From Oscillospiraceae bacterium (GTDB lineage: Bacteria; Bacillota; Clostridia; Oscillospirales; Oscillospiraceae), in the NCBI GenBank assembly GCA_016296565.1, contig JAEDJB010000001.1, forward strand, positions 1 through 64,000: 64,000 bases of DNA, given 5' to 3'. The notes under the pieces were generated by a model. It was not told the origin of the DNA, did not search any database, and was given only the letters and a program-made list of their open reading frames with translations. Positions within the stretch are counted from its first letter, which is position 1; each line of letters opens with the position of its first letter. Both the position numbers and the translations under genes were made by a program. Below, piece after piece: positions 1 to 10,500 of the stretch.

Positions 1-1744
1 CGCCGCCCTCGCCCAGAATCATGCCGTGGCTGGTGCGCTTCTTGTAGGGCTCGGCATAGGGCACCACGCCGATGTCATACAGGAACTTGTGCCAGAACCG
101 GGAGTAGAGCAGATGCAGGGTGGTGTGCTCCATGCCGCCGTTGTACCAGTCCACCTGGCCCCAGTACTTCAGCGCCTCTTCGGAGGCAAGAGCCTTGTCG
201 TTGTGGGGGTCCATATACCGCAGGAAGTACCAGGAGGAGCCGGCCCACTGGGGCATGGTGTCGGTCTCCCGCTTGGCGGGGCCGCCGCAGCAGGGGCAGG
301 TGGTGTTCACCCACTCGGTCATGGGAGCCAGGGGGGACTCGCCATTGTCAGTAGGCTCGTAGCTGTCCACCTCAGGCAGCAGCACGGGCAGCTGATCCTC
401 GGGCACGGGGACCCAGCCGCACTTCTCGCAACTGACCAGAGGGATGGGCTCGCCCCAGTACCGCTGGCGGGAGAACACCCAGTCGCGGAGCTTGTAGTTG
501 ACCTTCTGGTGGCCAATGCCCTTTTCCTCCAGCCACTTGGTGATGACGGGGATGGCTTCCTTAACAGTCAGGCCGTTCAGGAAGTCGGAGTTCACCATAA
601 TGCCGGTGTCGTCCTTCAGGGTGAAGGCTTCCTTCTCCACGTCGCCGCCCTTGACCACCTCGATGATCTCGCAGCCGAACTTCTTGGCAAACTCCCAGTC
701 GCGGTCGTCGTGGGCGGGAACAGCCATGATGGCGCCGGTGCCGTAGGACACCAGGACATAGTCGGAGATGAAGATGGGGATCTCCTTGCCGTTCACCGGG
801 TTGATGCCCCGGACGCCGTCCAGCTTCACGCCGGTCTTGTCCTTCACCAGCTCGGTGCGCTCAAAGTCGGACTTGCGGGCAGCGGCCTCCACATAGGCGG
901 TCACCTCGTCCCAGTTGGCGATGGCGTCCTTCCACTGGTTCACATAGGGGTGCTCGGGGGACAGAACCATATAGGTGGCGCCGAAGAGGGTGTCGGGACG
1001 GGTGGTGTAGATCACCAGGTCGTCCCCCTGGGTGGTCTGGAAGGTCACCTCTGCGCCGGTAGAGCGGCCGATCCAGTTCTTCTGCTGGACCTTCACCCGC
1101 TCGATGAAGTCCACATCGTCCAGGTCGTCGATGAGCCGCTGGGCGTACTCGGTGATCTTCAGCATCCACTGGCTCTTCTCTTTGCGGACCACCTCGGAGC
1201 CGCAGCGCTCGCAGACGCCGCTCACCACCTCTTCGTTGGCCAGCACGCACTTGCAGGAGGTGCACCAGTTCACGGGCATAGAGGTCTTGTAGGCCAGGCC
1301 TTTCTTGAACAGCTGGAGGAAAATCCACTGGGTCCACTTGTAGTAGCCCGGGTCGGTGGTGTCCACCACCCGGTCCCAGTCGAAGGAGTAGCCCAGCATC
1401 TTCAGCTGGTTGGTGAAGTTGGCAATATTGTCCTTGGTCACCTGGGCGGGGTGGATGTGGTTTTTAATGGCATAGTTCTCCGTGGGCAGGCCGAAGGCAT
1501 CGTAGCCCATGGGGAAGAGCACGTTGTAGCCGTCCATGCGGCGCTTTCTGGCCACCACGTCCATGGCGGTGTAGGGGCGGGCGTGGCCCACGTGGAGGCC
1601 CTGGCCGGAGGGATAGGGGAACTCCACCAGGGCGTAAAACTTGGGCTTGTCCCCGCCGGTGACGGCATGGTAGCAGTTCTCCTTGGCCCAGCGGTCCTGC
1701 CACTTCTTCTCAATGCGGTTAAATTCGTACTTCAATCTGATCAC
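1..1744 (-). CDS. leuS: Leucyl-tRNA synthetase, C-terminus cut by window edge
   Basis: Class I aminoacyl-tRNA synthetase that charges tRNA-Leu in the cytoplasm. About 581 N-terminal codons are visible out of a usual 800 or more. The HIGH-type motif reads HVGH near residue 50, just after the FPYPSG segment. The Cys-rich insertion (CTSCK, then CERCGSE) fits a bacterial LeuRS zinc-binding segment. The sequence leaves the window at HGMILGE, immediately before where KMSKS should fall, so the stop lies outside. The start is GTG at 1744, four bases after an AGAGG site. A TTG at 1735 is in frame and would leave a longer 13-base spacing, so the first nine bases are uncertain. The gene is last in the run from smc and lies 32 bp after rsfS. 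Confidence 0.95.
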   Translation of the reverse strand, partial: MIRLKYEFNRIEKKWQDRWAKENCYHAVTGGDKPKFYALVEFPYPSGQGLHVGHARPYTAMDVVARKRRMDGYNVLFPMGYDAFGLPTENYAIKNHIHPAQVTKDNIANFTNQLKMLGYSFDWDRVVDTTDPGYYKWTQWIFLQLFKKGLAYKTSMPVNWCTSCKCVLANEEVVSGVCERCGSEVVRKEKSQWMLKITEYAQRLIDDLDDVDFIERVKVQQKNWIGRSTGAEVTFQTTQGDDLVIYTTRPDTLFGATYMVLSPEHPYVNQWKDAIANWDEVTAYVEAAARKSDFERTELVKDKTGVKLDGVRGINPVNGKEIPIFISDYVLVSYGTGAIMAVPAHDDRDWEFAKKFGCEIIEVVKGGDVEKEAFTLKDDTGIMVNSDFLNGLTVKEAIPVITKWLEEKGIGHQKVNYKLRDWVFSRQRYWGEPIPLVSCEKCGWVPVPEDQLPVLLPEVDSYEPTDNGESPLAPMTEWVNTTCPCCGGPAKRETDTMPQWAGSSWYFLRYMDPHNDKALASEEALKYWGQVDWYNGGMEHTTLHLLYSRFWHKFLYDIGVVPYAEPYKKRTSHGMILGEGG

Positions 1745-1776
1745 TCTTCCTCTATTGAATTTTCGCTCATACAGTA

Positions 1777-2139
1777 TCAGTTGCCTTGTGCCAGCACGTC
1801 GGTCAAGTCCACGGTCTTGGCGTCCTGCCACAGCCGGTCCAGATCGTAAAATTCCCGGGCTTCCGGGGAGAACAGGTGAACCACCACGTCTCCGTAGTCC
1901 TGGAGAATCCAGGTGCCGCCCCGGTGTCCCTCAATGTGATGGGGCAGGATGTCCTGCTCCTTCATGCTCTTTTCCGCCGCGTCGCCCAGGGCTTTCAGCT
2001 GGGGAGCGGAGGTACCGGTGCACAGGACGAAATAGTCCGCCAGGGTGGTGACCCCATCGGTCTCCAGCACCAGGATATCCTGGCCCTTTTTGCTGTCCAG
2101 CGCCTTGGCCAGCAGCAGCGCCATTTCTTTTGGTGTCAT
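1777..2139 (-). CDS. rsfS: Ribosomal silencing factor RsfS
   Basis: A 120-residue protein of the RsfS/YbeB/Iojap family. Members bind ribosomal protein uL14 and block subunit joining when nutrients are short. The conserved core is visible: an [13 protein letters not shown] strand near residue 35, then [16 protein letters not shown] and the FYDLDRLW end. The start is the ATG at 2139, with AAAGGAAG five bases upstream. An open frame continues upstream, but its residues are low-complexity and unlike the family. The gene lies between the LCP-family gene (59 bp gap) and leuS (32 bp gap), in the same transcript. The nadD-rsfS neighbourhood is common in Firmicutes. Confidence 0.93.
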   Translation of the reverse strand: MTPKEMALLLAKALDSKKGQDILVLETDGVTTLADYFVLCTGTSAPQLKALGDAAEKSMKEQDILPHHIEGHRGGTWILQDYGDVVVHLFSPEAREFYDLDRLWQDAKTVDLTDVLAQGN

Positions 2140-2198
2140 GCTATCTTCCTTTCTGTTGCGGCGCCGGGTGCCCCGGCCGGCCGCTGATGGTATATGGT

Positions 2199-3722
2199 TC
2201 ATTCCGCGGGGCTTGCCTCCGCACTGTCCGCGCCGCCGGGCATATTGTTCACGGTGGTGGCGTGGATGATGTGCTGCATATCCGCGGTGATGTCTGTGGT
2301 ATAGGGGTTCATGTGGCCGTTGATGATGTCCCGCAGGGCACTGTCGTTGACAAAGACGTAAGACTGGTAGTTCTGATAGGTGGAGCTCCAGATGCTGCCG
2401 GTGTAATCTCCCGGCAGGCCGTGGAACTGGATGTTGTCCTTGTCCATCATGAGAACGTGCTCGCCGAACCAGATCATCTCCCCATAGCTTAGGTTGCTGT
2501 TGAGGTTTTCATCCACAATCCCGGCAATTTCCTTGATGTTGGTCAGGGTGCTCAGGCTGATGGCCTGGCTCATCATGGCTTTCAGGAAGCCGTGCTGGAT
2601 TTCCACCCGGCCGATGTCGCCCACGGAGAGGCTCTCGCCGCTGTTGTTCTTCCGCCAGCGGAGGACCTTCACCGCGTCCTCCCCGTTCAGGTGCTGCATC
2701 CCCTGCTTAAAGTGGATGTGCAGATCCTGGGTTGGGTCGTCGTAGTCCATGTTGTAGGGCACCTCATAGTCCACCCCGCCGATGGCGTCCACCAGCTCGG
2801 CCACCATGTCCATTTCCATGACAAAGTAGTAATCGGGGGTGTACCCGATGAGGTTCTTGATCTGGGTCTGAAGGCCCTCCATCCCCTGGCGGTTGTACAC
2901 GGAGTTGATCTTCTTGATCTCCCAAGGCACGTCCACCAGGGTGTCCCGGTAGATGCTCAGCACGTCCAGGGTGCCGTTTTTCACGTCGTAGCAGCCCACC
3001 ATAATGGTGTCTGTGTTGCCGCCGCCGGCGTCGTCCCGGCCCACCAGAAGGAAGGTGTATACATCCTCCCGCCGGCCGGCCTCCAGCAGCTGGGGGTGAA
3101 CCCCCTCGCTCTGCTCCTCAGGAGAGGGCAAATCCGGGGGCCGCACCAGAACGGCGTGGACAGCCAGGGCGGCCACCAGCAAGGCCGCGATCACCAGCAG
3201 AACGATGAGCACCACCCGCCGTCTCCGCCGCCGGGGAGGATTCCCTCCGCCGGAACGGCCCGGGGGCTGGCTGGGGGGACCTCGCCGGCCCCGGTCCGGG
3301 TAGTCCGCCGGTCCGGTCTCCCGGGGCGGACGGCGCCGCTCCCGGTTTCCCTCTTCCCAGCGGTCCCGGGGATCTTCCTCCCAACGGTCCCGTGGCTCCT
3401 GCCACGCCTGGGGGTCCCGGCGGGAGCCGGCCGCCTGCCGGGGCTGGTCCCGGTCCAGCCCCCAGGGGAAGGTTTCATCCTCCCAGCGCCGGTCCCGGGG
3501 GTCCTCCCCGTAGTCCCGGGGCGGCCGGTCATACAGCCGGTCCCGGGGGTCCTCCCGAAAGGCCTCCCGGTAGTCCTCCGGCATGGCGTCCTGCTCCTGG
3601 AAGATCCGGGCATAGACCCCTCGCTGGGCCTCCCGGTAGGCCTGATCCTGGATACGCTGCCGGGAGCGGGCTTCCTTTTCCCTCTGGCGCAGTTCTTCCT
3701 CGGAAAGGCGTCTTCCCTTCAC
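2199..3722 (-). CDS. LytR-CpsA-Psr (LCP) family cell-wall polymer ligase
   Basis: LCP proteins transfer wall teichoic acid or other undecaprenyl-linked polymers onto peptidoglycan on the outer face of the membrane. The LCP domain spans about residues 215-440. It includes the FLLVGRD strand, an NTDTIM motif, SIYRDTLVDVP and the later VGDIGRVEIQHGFL arginine motif. A single membrane segment lies near residues 170-193, after an RRRRRR stop-transfer. The odd part is the roughly 165-residue cytoplasmic N-terminus, which is almost all Arg, Asp, Glu, Pro and Gly with several copies of a DPRDR motif. Most LCP proteins have a much shorter N-terminus. The GTG start overlaps the preceding stop by four bases (GTGA), so translation is probably coupled to nadD-yqeK. 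Confidence 0.9.
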   Translation of the reverse strand: MKGRRLSEEELRQREKEARSRQRIQDQAYREAQRGVYARIFQEQDAMPEDYREAFREDPRDRLYDRPPRDYGEDPRDRRWEDETFPWGLDRDQPRQAAGSRRDPQAWQEPRDRWEEDPRDRWEEGNRERRRPPRETGPADYPDRGRRGPPSQPPGRSGGGNPPRRRRRRVVLIVLLVIAALLVAALAVHAVLVRPPDLPSPEEQSEGVHPQLLEAGRREDVYTFLLVGRDDAGGGNTDTIMVGCYDVKNGTLDVLSIYRDTLVDVPWEIKKINSVYNRQGMEGLQTQIKNLIGYTPDYYFVMEMDMVAELVDAIGGVDYEVPYNMDYDDPTQDLHIHFKQGMQHLNGEDAVKVLRWRKNNSGESLSVGDIGRVEIQHGFLKAMMSQAISLSTLTNIKEIAGIVDENLNSNLSYGEMIWFGEHVLMMDKDNIQFHGLPGDYTGSIWSSTYQNYQSYVFVNDSALRDIINGHMNPYTTDITADMQHIIHATTVNNMPGGADSAEASPAE

Positions 3723-4927
3723 TGGGTCCGCCCCCTCAGATCATCCAGGGTTCCCTGGGTATTCTTGTGGACAATCGCGCCCCTCTCGTGGAGCTCGTCA
3801 ATGGTCATCTCCAGGCCCATAATCATGGCCTTGTCCAGGTCCTCCCACACCAGGCGGCGCATTTCCTCCACCCCGTCAAAGTCCCGGGTGGGCTCCATAT
3901 AGTCGGCCAGGTACAGAATTTTCTCAAAGGTATTCATCCCGGGCTTGCCGGTGGTGTGGCAGAAGATGGCGTCGTAAACGTCGTCCGGCTCTCCAAACAC
4001 GTACTTGGCCAAAGCCGCGCCGGTCTTGGAGTGGAGGAACTTCACCGACACCCGCTCCAGCTCATCCAGGGGGATGCCGTACTTGTCGCAGAGGGCCACC
4101 TGGGGCTCCAGCTCCCAGTACTTGGTGCAGTCGTGGAGGATGGCTGCCCGGCGGGCCTTCTCCGGGTCTACGCCCCAGAATTTGGCCAGGGCCACGGCGG
4201 TCTCCTCAGTGCCCTTGATGTGGGGCAGGCGCTTGGCCTTCACCATGGAGTAGGATACGGCCCGCAGATGCTTGTCGCTTAAATGCTTCAGGTCGGCCTT
4301 GGTGCCGTAAAGGCCCTCCCGGAGGATGTACCCGTAGACCGGCGTCCAGAGATACTCTGCCGGGTCCACGTTGCCCCCGGTCCACTCGGAGGCCAGCATC
4401 CGCCGCAGATCCCGGGAGGCGATCTCCCGGATCTGGGGCAGCTGCACGATGGTGGTCCGGGCGTGGAACCGCTCGGCCAGGTAAGCGCTCTGCTCCTGGA
4501 ACATCTCCCCGGTGTCCTCGTGGCTGCGGGCAAAGCCCGCCACCCCGGCATACTGGAAGATGCGCTCCGGCTGATACCAGTTCTGCACCGTCAAAAACAT
4601 ATCGGTGCCCATGAGCAGCCACAGCTCATCCTCGGGGAACTGCTCGTGGATCTGCTCCACGGTGTCGGCCGTGTAGCTCTTGCCCTCCCGCAGCAGCTCC
4701 AGGTCCCAGGCCTCCGCCCGGGGACCGATGCCGTCAGCCATGAGGCGGGCCATCTCCAGCCGCTGCTCCGGCGTGGCCGAGTCCGTGGGCAGCCCCTTGT
4801 GGGGGGGCTCCCCATCGGGCATGATGATCAGCCGGTCCAGACCCAGCTGCTCCATGGCGGCCTTGGCCGCCTCCATATGTCCCAGATGCGGCGGGTTGAA
4901 GGTCCCGCCATAAATTCCGATTTTCAC
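3719..4927 (-). CDS. nadD: NadD-YqeK fusion: nicotinate-nucleotide adenylyltransferase plus HD hydrolase
   Basis: Residues 1-200 are NadD, which makes deamido-NAD from nicotinate mononucleotide and ATP. The GGTFNPPHLGH nucleotidyltransferase motif is at residues 7-17. Residues from about 205 to 402 are a YqeK-type HD-domain protein, with HDCTK at the metal site and later HTTGKPGM and LADYMEPTR. YqeK proteins hydrolyse diadenosine tetraphosphate. In most Firmicutes nadD and yqeK are adjacent separate genes; here they are one frame with no internal stop. The GTG at 4927 is preferred because AGGTGG lies nine bases upstream and NadD proteins normally start at this strand. A GTG at 4951 is also in frame. 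The gene overlaps the LCP gene. Confidence 0.93.
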   Translation of the reverse strand: MKIGIYGGTFNPPHLGHMEAAKAAMEQLGLDRLIIMPDGEPPHKGLPTDSATPEQRLEMARLMADGIGPRAEAWDLELLREGKSYTADTVEQIHEQFPEDELWLLMGTDMFLTVQNWYQPERIFQYAGVAGFARSHEDTGEMFQEQSAYLAERFHARTTIVQLPQIREIASRDLRRMLASEWTGGNVDPAEYLWTPVYGYILREGLYGTKADLKHLSDKHLRAVSYSMVKAKRLPHIKGTEETAVALAKFWGVDPEKARRAAILHDCTKYWELEPQVALCDKYGIPLDELERVSVKFLHSKTGAALAKYVFGEPDDVYDAIFCHTTGKPGMNTFEKILYLADYMEPTRDFDGVEEMRRLVWEDLDKAMIMGLEMTIDELHERGAIVHKNTQGTLDDLRGRTQ

Positions 4928-4988
4928 GAAGTTATTCCACCTGCTTTTCACTGGCGCGCAGGAAAGAGGGCGGCGCAGCCGCCGGGCT

Positions 4989-5321
4989 TCACCGCGCTGG
5001 GGTTGCTTTCTTCTTGTCCTTCACTAAGACGATCTTGTCTTTCTTATCTTTATTGTGGCTCTGGCGGTACAGAACAAACTTGGTGCCGATCACCTGCACC
5101 TGCTCGCTGCGGGTGAGCTTTGCCAGCTCCTGGCAGGCCTCCCGGGCGGTGAGCATGGAGTTTTCCAGCACCCGGCACTTGATCAGCTCCCTGGCCTCCA
5201 GGGCTTCGTTGGTCTGCTTTACCAGGTTTTCGCCGATGCCGTCTTTTCCGATGTGAACGATGGTGTCCAGGCTGTTGGCCATGCTCCGCAGCTGGGCTCT
5301 CTGTTTACTGGTCAGTTCCAT
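4989..5321 (-). CDS. yhbY: CRM-domain RNA-binding protein, YhbY family
   Basis: A 110-residue protein that is essentially one CRM (YhbY) domain, a fold that binds ribosomal RNA and is linked to 50S subunit assembly. Family features are LTSKQRAQLRSMA at the N-terminus, IVHIGKDGI in the centre and the VQVIGTKFVLYR C-terminal strand. A Lys-rich tail follows. The true start is the ATG at 5321, matching the family N-terminus; the 43 codons open upstream are the overlapping rdgB tail in another frame. It overlaps the rdgB stop by 17 bases and lies 61 bp ahead of nadD-yqeK. The rdgB-yhbY-nadD order fits a ribosome and nucleotide housekeeping operon. Confidence 0.9.
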   Translation of the reverse strand: MELTSKQRAQLRSMANSLDTIVHIGKDGIGENLVKQTNEALEARELIKCRVLENSMLTAREACQELAKLTRSEQVQVIGTKFVLYRQSHNKDKKDKIVLVKDKKKATPAR

Positions 5322-5904
5322 TTCGTGTTTTCTCCCATTCTTCTTGGAATCTCCGCAGGGCTCTGCCCCGGTGAGAAATGCCGTTTTTTTCCTCGGGGGT
5401 GAGCTGGGCCATGGTCTTGCCCCATTCGGGCAGGTAGAACACCGGGTCATAGCCGAAGCCGCCCTCGCCGCTGGGGCCCTGGGCCACCACGCCGGGGCAC
5501 TCGCCCCGGGCCATTACCTCGCTGCCGTCCGGGAAGGCGCAGCAGATGACGCTGACAAACTTGCAGGCCCGGTTGGTCTGGCCCTCCATGTTTTTCAGCA
5601 GGAGCTGCCACCGGCCGGTGTCGTCCAGGTCAGGGCCGCCGTACCGGGCGGAGTACACCCCCGGTTCCCCGTTCAGGGCGTCCACCACCAGGCCGGAGTC
5701 GTCGGCAATGGCGGGCAGGCCTGTGGCCTGCATCACCGCCCGGGCCTTGATGCGGGCGTTTTCCTCAAAGGTGGTTCCCGTCTCCTCCGGCTCCAGGTCC
5801 ACCCCCACGTCTGCCTGGGAAAGGACCTCCACCCCCAGCTGGGACAGGATGGCCTGCATTTCGGCCATTTTCTTCTTGTTGTGGCTGGCAAGGACTGCTT
5901 TCAT
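5305..5904 (-). CDS. rdgB: XTP/dITP diphosphatase (RdgB/HAM1 family)
   Basis: A 200-residue nucleotide-pool sanitiser that hydrolyses dITP, dXTP and related purines to monophosphates. Family landmarks are ASHNKKKMAEM at the N-terminus (the usual T/SxNxxK motif), ADDSGLVVDAL near residue 70, SARYGG, and the GFGYDPVF substrate loop followed by the SHRGRAL end. The ATG overlaps the rph stop by one base (TGATG), so translation is likely coupled. The 21 codons open upstream are read inside rph and are not used. The rph-rdgB pairing is widespread in Firmicutes. Confidence 0.94.
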   Translation of the reverse strand: MKAVLASHNKKKMAEMQAILSQLGVEVLSQADVGVDLEPEETGTTFEENARIKARAVMQATGLPAIADDSGLVVDALNGEPGVYSARYGGPDLDDTGRWQLLLKNMEGQTNRACKFVSVICCAFPDGSEVMARGECPGVVAQGPSGEGGFGYDPVFYLPEWGKTMAQLTPEEKNGISHRGRALRRFQEEWEKTRNGTDQ

Positions 5905-6626
5905 CAGAAGGTCCCTCCCAGCACATCCAGCTGAATCTGCTGAAGCTCCCGGATGCCCTTGGCGCACAGCTCCACCAGGGCCTGCTGCTCTGCCACGGTA
6001 AAGGCCCGGCCCTCGCCGGTTCCCTGGATCTCCACCAGCTCTCCCTGGCTGGTCATGACGCAGTTTAGATCCACCATGGCGCTGGAGTCCTCCTCATAGC
6101 ACAGGTCCAGGAGAAGCTGGTCCTGCACAATGCCGGCGGACACCGCCGACACCATGGTGGTCAGGGGGGATTCCTTCAGGACCCCGTCCTCCACCAGTTT
6201 CCGGCAGGCCAGGGCCAAAGCCACAAAGCCTCCCGTCACCGAAGCGGTGCGGGTGCCGCCGTCTCCCTGGAGCACGTCACAGTCGATGGTGATGGCCCGC
6301 TCTCCCAGCTTCTTCATGTCTACCGCTGCCCGGAGGGCACGGCCCACCAGGCGCTGGATCTCCGCCGAACGGGGCGAGAGCTTCAGCTTGGATACGTCCC
6401 GGCGGCTGCGCTCCCGGTTGGCCCGGGGGAGCATGGAGTATTCCGCCGTCACCCAGCCCTCCCCATAGGGGACGTGGGGCGGGGTGCGGTCCTCCACGCT
6501 GGCAGTGCACAGCACCTGGGTGTTGCCGCAGCGGATGAGGCAGCTGCCCTCGGCAAATTTGTTGATGTTGGGGATGATCTCCACCGGGCGGAGTTCGTCG
6601 TAGTTACGACCGTCAATTCGATTCAT
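5904..6626 (-). CDS. rph: Ribonuclease PH
   Basis: A 240-residue phosphorolytic 3'-5' exoribonuclease that trims tRNA 3' ends. It starts with RIDGRNYDELRPVEI and carries the conserved PHVPYGEGWVTAEYSMLPRA stretch, a SxRSAEIQRLVGRALR helix and the GDGGTRTASVTGG phosphate-binding segment. Full family length with no defect. It is followed by rdgB with a one-base overlap and lies 35 bp after the ftsY stop. No separate promoter or terminator is evident in that 35-bp gap, so it is probably transcribed from the smc promoter. Confidence 0.95.
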   Translation of the reverse strand: MNRIDGRNYDELRPVEIIPNINKFAEGSCLIRCGNTQVLCTASVEDRTPPHVPYGEGWVTAEYSMLPRANRERSRRDVSKLKLSPRSAEIQRLVGRALRAAVDMKKLGERAITIDCDVLQGDGGTRTASVTGGFVALALACRKLVEDGVLKESPLTTMVSAVSAGIVQDQLLLDLCYEEDSSAMVDLNCVMTSQGELVEIQGTGEGRAFTVAEQQALVELCAKGIRELQQIQLDVLGGTF

Positions 6627-6661
6627 AATGATCCTACCTAGTTTCTTTTTATTCTATTTCA

Positions 6662-7528
6662 TCAGATCAGCGCTTCCGCAAAGGCTGCCGGGTCAAAGGG
6701 CTGCAGATCGTCGATCCCTTCGCCCAGGCCCACAAACTTTACGGGTACGCCCATTTCCTTGGCAATGGCCAGAACAATGCCGCCCTTAGCGGTTCCGTCC
6801 AGCTTGGTGAGGACAATGCCGGTGATGCCCGCGCTCTCCCCAAACTGCTTGGCCTGAATGAGGCCGTTCTGGCCGGTGGTGGCGTCCAGCACCAGCAGAA
6901 CCTCCTTGGAGCTGGTCTCCCCCTCCCGGTCGATGACCCGGCGGATCTTGTTCAGCTCGTTCATCAGGTTCTGCTTGTTGTGCAGGCGGCCGGCGGTGTC
7001 CACCAGGACCACGTCGGACTTTCTGGCCCGGGCAGCGTTCATGGCGTCAAAGACCACGGCGGCGGGGTCGGACCCCTCCCCGTGCTTGATAATGTCCACC
7101 TTGGCCCGGTCAGCCCAGATGGTCAGCTGGTCGGAGGCGGCGGCCCGGAAGGTGTCTCCCGCGGCCAGAAGCACCCGGTTCCCCTGGTTCTTCAGCAGGT
7201 TTGCCAGCTTGCCGATGGTGGTGGTCTTCCCCACCCCGTTGACCCCGATCATCAGGATCACCGCAGGCTTGCCGGACAGGTCCAGGTCAGGCTCTCCCAC
7301 GGAAAGCATCTCCACCAGGATCTCCCGCAGGCAGGCCTTCACCTCCTCCGGGTCCTTGAGCTTGCGCTCCTTCACCCGGCCGCGCAGCTCCTCCACTGCC
7401 TCCATGGTGGTGTCCATGCCCATGTCGGAGAGGATCAGGGCCTCTTCCAGCTCCTCGAAAAACTCCTCGTCCACGGAAAAAAGGCCGGAGAAGATGCTCA
7501 GCTTCTTTATCTTATTAAACAGTCCCAT
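6662..7528 (-). CDS. ftsY: Signal recognition particle receptor FtsY
   Basis: A 288-residue SRP GTPase that docks ribosome-SRP complexes at the membrane. The N domain (residues 1-90) is followed by the NG domain with [14 protein letters not shown] (P-loop), [15 protein letters not shown] and [10 protein letters not shown]. The acidic A domain found in enterobacterial FtsY is absent, as in many Gram-positives. The start is the ATG at 7528 with AACAGGAGG nine bases upstream; this site lies inside the end of smc, so the two genes overlap by 14 bp. The smc-ftsY pair is classic in Firmicutes, where rnc usually precedes it; rnc is not seen here. Confidence 0.95.
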   Translation of the reverse strand: MGLFNKIKKLSIFSGLFSVDEEFFEELEEALILSDMGMDTTMEAVEELRGRVKERKLKDPEEVKACLREILVEMLSVGEPDLDLSGKPAVILMIGVNGVGKTTTIGKLANLLKNQGNRVLLAAGDTFRAAASDQLTIWADRAKVDIIKHGEGSDPAAVVFDAMNAARARKSDVVLVDTAGRLHNKQNLMNELNKIRRVIDREGETSSKEVLLVLDATTGQNGLIQAKQFGESAGITGIVLTKLDGTAKGGIVLAIAKEMGVPVKFVGLGEGIDDLQPFDPAAFAEALI

Positions 7529-10500
7529 TTGGATTTCCTCCTGTTGTCGCAGTTTCCAGCAGAGCTTCCGCCTGGTGCAGGTCCAGCCGCAGAACCTTGC
7601 TGACCCCCTGGCGCTCCATGGTGACGCCGTAGAGTAGATCCGCGGCTTCCATGGTCTCCCGCCGGTGGGTGATGAGAATGAACTGGGTCTGCCGCCCCAT
7701 GGCCCGGAGGTACCGGATGAACCGGGCTCCGTTGGCCTCGTCCAGGGCAGCCTCGATCTCATCCACCACGCAGAAGGGGGTGGGATGGATCTTCAAAAGG
7801 GCAAAGTACAGGGCGATGGCCACCAAAGACCGCTCTCCCCCGGAGAGCAGGCTGATGGCCCGCAGGGTCTTTCCCGGGGGCTGGACCCGGATCTCAATGC
7901 CGGAATTCAACACGTCGGTTTCGTCCTCCAGGGCCAGTTCTCCCTGGCCGCCGCCGAACAGGTCAGCAAATGTCTGGGAAAAGGCGGCGCGGACCTGGCC
8001 GAAGGTCTCCAGGAAGCGGGTCTTCATTTCCCGGGTAATATCCTGGATCACGCCCTCCAGCTCCCGGCGGGCGGTCTCCACGTCGGCCCGCTGGCCGCTT
8101 AGGTATTGGTAGCGCTCCTCCACCCGCTGAAATTCCTCCACCGCTCCCAGGTTGACCTGGCCCAGGGCCCGGATGGCGTCCTTCAGCCGGGCCGCCTGGC
8201 GGCTGGCTTTGGCGGGGCTGTCCAGCTTCACCCGGATAGCCAGCGCCCCCTGGTGGGTTACCCCGTAGGTGTCCCACAGCTTGTCCAGCAGGCGGGACTC
8301 TTCCATGGAGGCCTGGAGCCGCTTTTGCTCCAGGGCAGAGGACTCCTGCTGGAGCCGGAGCTGCCGCTCGTTCTCCCCTCTGGCCTGCCGGTCGGTCTGG
8401 GTGCGCGCCCCCTCGGTTTCGGTCTTTTCCCGGGTGGTCTGGGTGAGGCGGGCGGACAAATCCGCCTGCTGCTCGGCCAAAGTCCGGTCCTGGGCCTCCA
8501 GCGCAGCAATTTCTGCCTGAAGGTCCTGATTTTCCCGGTCATAGCGCTCCAGCTGCTGGGTCTGGCGGACCCGGTCGGCCTGGGCGGCGGTCTGCTGGCC
8601 GGTGAGCTGGTCCAGCAGCGGGGCAGAGGCCCTCGTTTCCGCCTCCAGCGCGGCCAGCTGCTCCCGGAGAGCGGCTACCCGCTGGGTTTGGTTCAGTTCC
8701 GCCTGGTCCATGGGCTGGGCGGTTTGGGCTTTCTGCAGGCTGTCCAGACTCTGGGCGGCCTGCTGGGTTTCTTTCTTTGCCTGGGTCAGGGCTTCCTCCC
8801 GCTGGCGCAGAAGGGCTTGGGCCTGGGCCAGCTGGGCTTTCAGGCCGTCCTCCTCGGCTCCCCGGGAAAGGATGCCCCCCTGACGGCTCACGGAGCCGCC
8901 GGTCATGGAGCCGCCCGGCCGGAGAATCTCCCCGTCCAGGGTGACCACCGGGAAGCGGTAGCGCCGCTTTTTGGCCAGGCGGACGCCGTGGTCCAGGCTG
9001 TCCACCACCACGGTCCGCCCCAGCAGGGACCGGGCCGCCGGGCGGCAGGGCTCCGGGCAGTCCACCAGGTCGGCGGCCACCGCCAGAACCCCGGGCTCCT
9101 GCTCCAGCCCCTCTTCCTTTAACAGGCTGGGCCGGAGGGCGGTCAGCGGCAGGCAGGTGATCCGCCCGCCGTTGTTCTGTTTCAGGTATTGGAGCACGGC
9201 CTTGCCCGCTTCCTCGTCCTCCACCAGCAGGTTCTGCATGGCAGCGCCTAACGCGGTTTCCAGCGCCAGCGTGTACCGGGCAGGAACCCGGAACAGCTGG
9301 CCCACAGGACCGAGAACCCCGGAGAGCCTTCCCGCCTGGACGGCGCTCATGGCGGTTTTGACCCCCTTGGTGTAGCCCTCATAGTGCTGGGCCATCTCCT
9401 CCAGGAGGGTCTGCCGGGCGGCCAGGGTGTGGGTCTGCATCCGCTGGGCCATCCAGGCCTCTTCCGCCTGGGCTTGCCGCCTTTGGCAGCGGGTCAGGTC
9501 CTCCCGGCCCTGACGGAGGGCTTCCGCCTGGTCCCGCCGGGCCTGGGCCTGGGCCTCCTGGGTCTTGCGCAGGTCCGCCTGGGCCTGGGACAACTCCTCC
9601 CGGCAGGCGGCCTCCCGGCGGCGCAGCTGGGACAGGTGGGCCCTTTGCCGGGCAAGCTCCTCCTCCAGCCCCGTCTGCCGGGCGCTTTTCTCCGCCAGCT
9701 CCCCCCGCAGGCGGCGGGCGGCGGCTTCGTTTTGTTGGATGCGCCCCTGGAGCAGCTGGACACGCTGCCGGCCGGCGCGCAGGTCGGATTCAATTTGGGT
9801 CAGTTGGCTTCGCTGGCGCTCCCCCTGGTCCTCCAGGTCCCGGAGGCGCAGGAGCAGTTCCTCGCTCTTGGCGTAGAGCCGGTCCGCCGCCCGGGTGCAC
9901 TGGGTCAGCTGATGAAGGGCGGCCTCATGCTGGGACCGGAGCTTGTCGCCCTTGCCCTTGGCCTCCTCCAGCTGGTCCAGCCACAGGGAGATTTCCAGCA
10001 CCCGCAGCTCTTCCCCCAGGGCCAGATACTGCCTGGCTTTCTCCGCCTGGGCCTGGAGGGGGGTGCGCTGAAGCTCCAGTTCCTCCAGCTTGTCGGCCAC
10101 CCGGAGAAGGTTTTCCTGGGTGCGCTCCAGCTTTCGCTGGGTCTCCTCCTTCTGGTGGCGGCAGTGGGAGATGCCCGCGGCCTCCTCAAAGATCTCCCGC
10201 CGCTGGGTGCTCCGGGCGGAGAGGATCTCGTCGATCCGCCCCTGGCCGATGAGGGCGTAGCCCTCCTGCCCCAGGCCGGTGTCCATGAACAGCTCGCTGA
10301 CGTCCCGCAGGCGGACCTGTCGGCGATTTAAGTAGTATTCGCTCTCCCCGGACCGGTAATACCGGCGGGTGACGGTGATCTCGTCCTCCTGGTCCGGGCG
10401 CAGATCCTGGCAGCCGGAGAGGGTAAGGGAGACCTGGGCAAAGCCCTGTCCCCTGCGCCCCTGGGCGCCGCCGAAGATCACGTCCTCCATCCTGCCCCCC

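Noticed and set aside
26..1849. Long plus-strand open frame of 607 codons
   Set aside because: It is antisense to leuS; its Gly/Val/His-rich composition is that of a shadow of GC-rich coding sequence and it has no ribosome binding site or family match.
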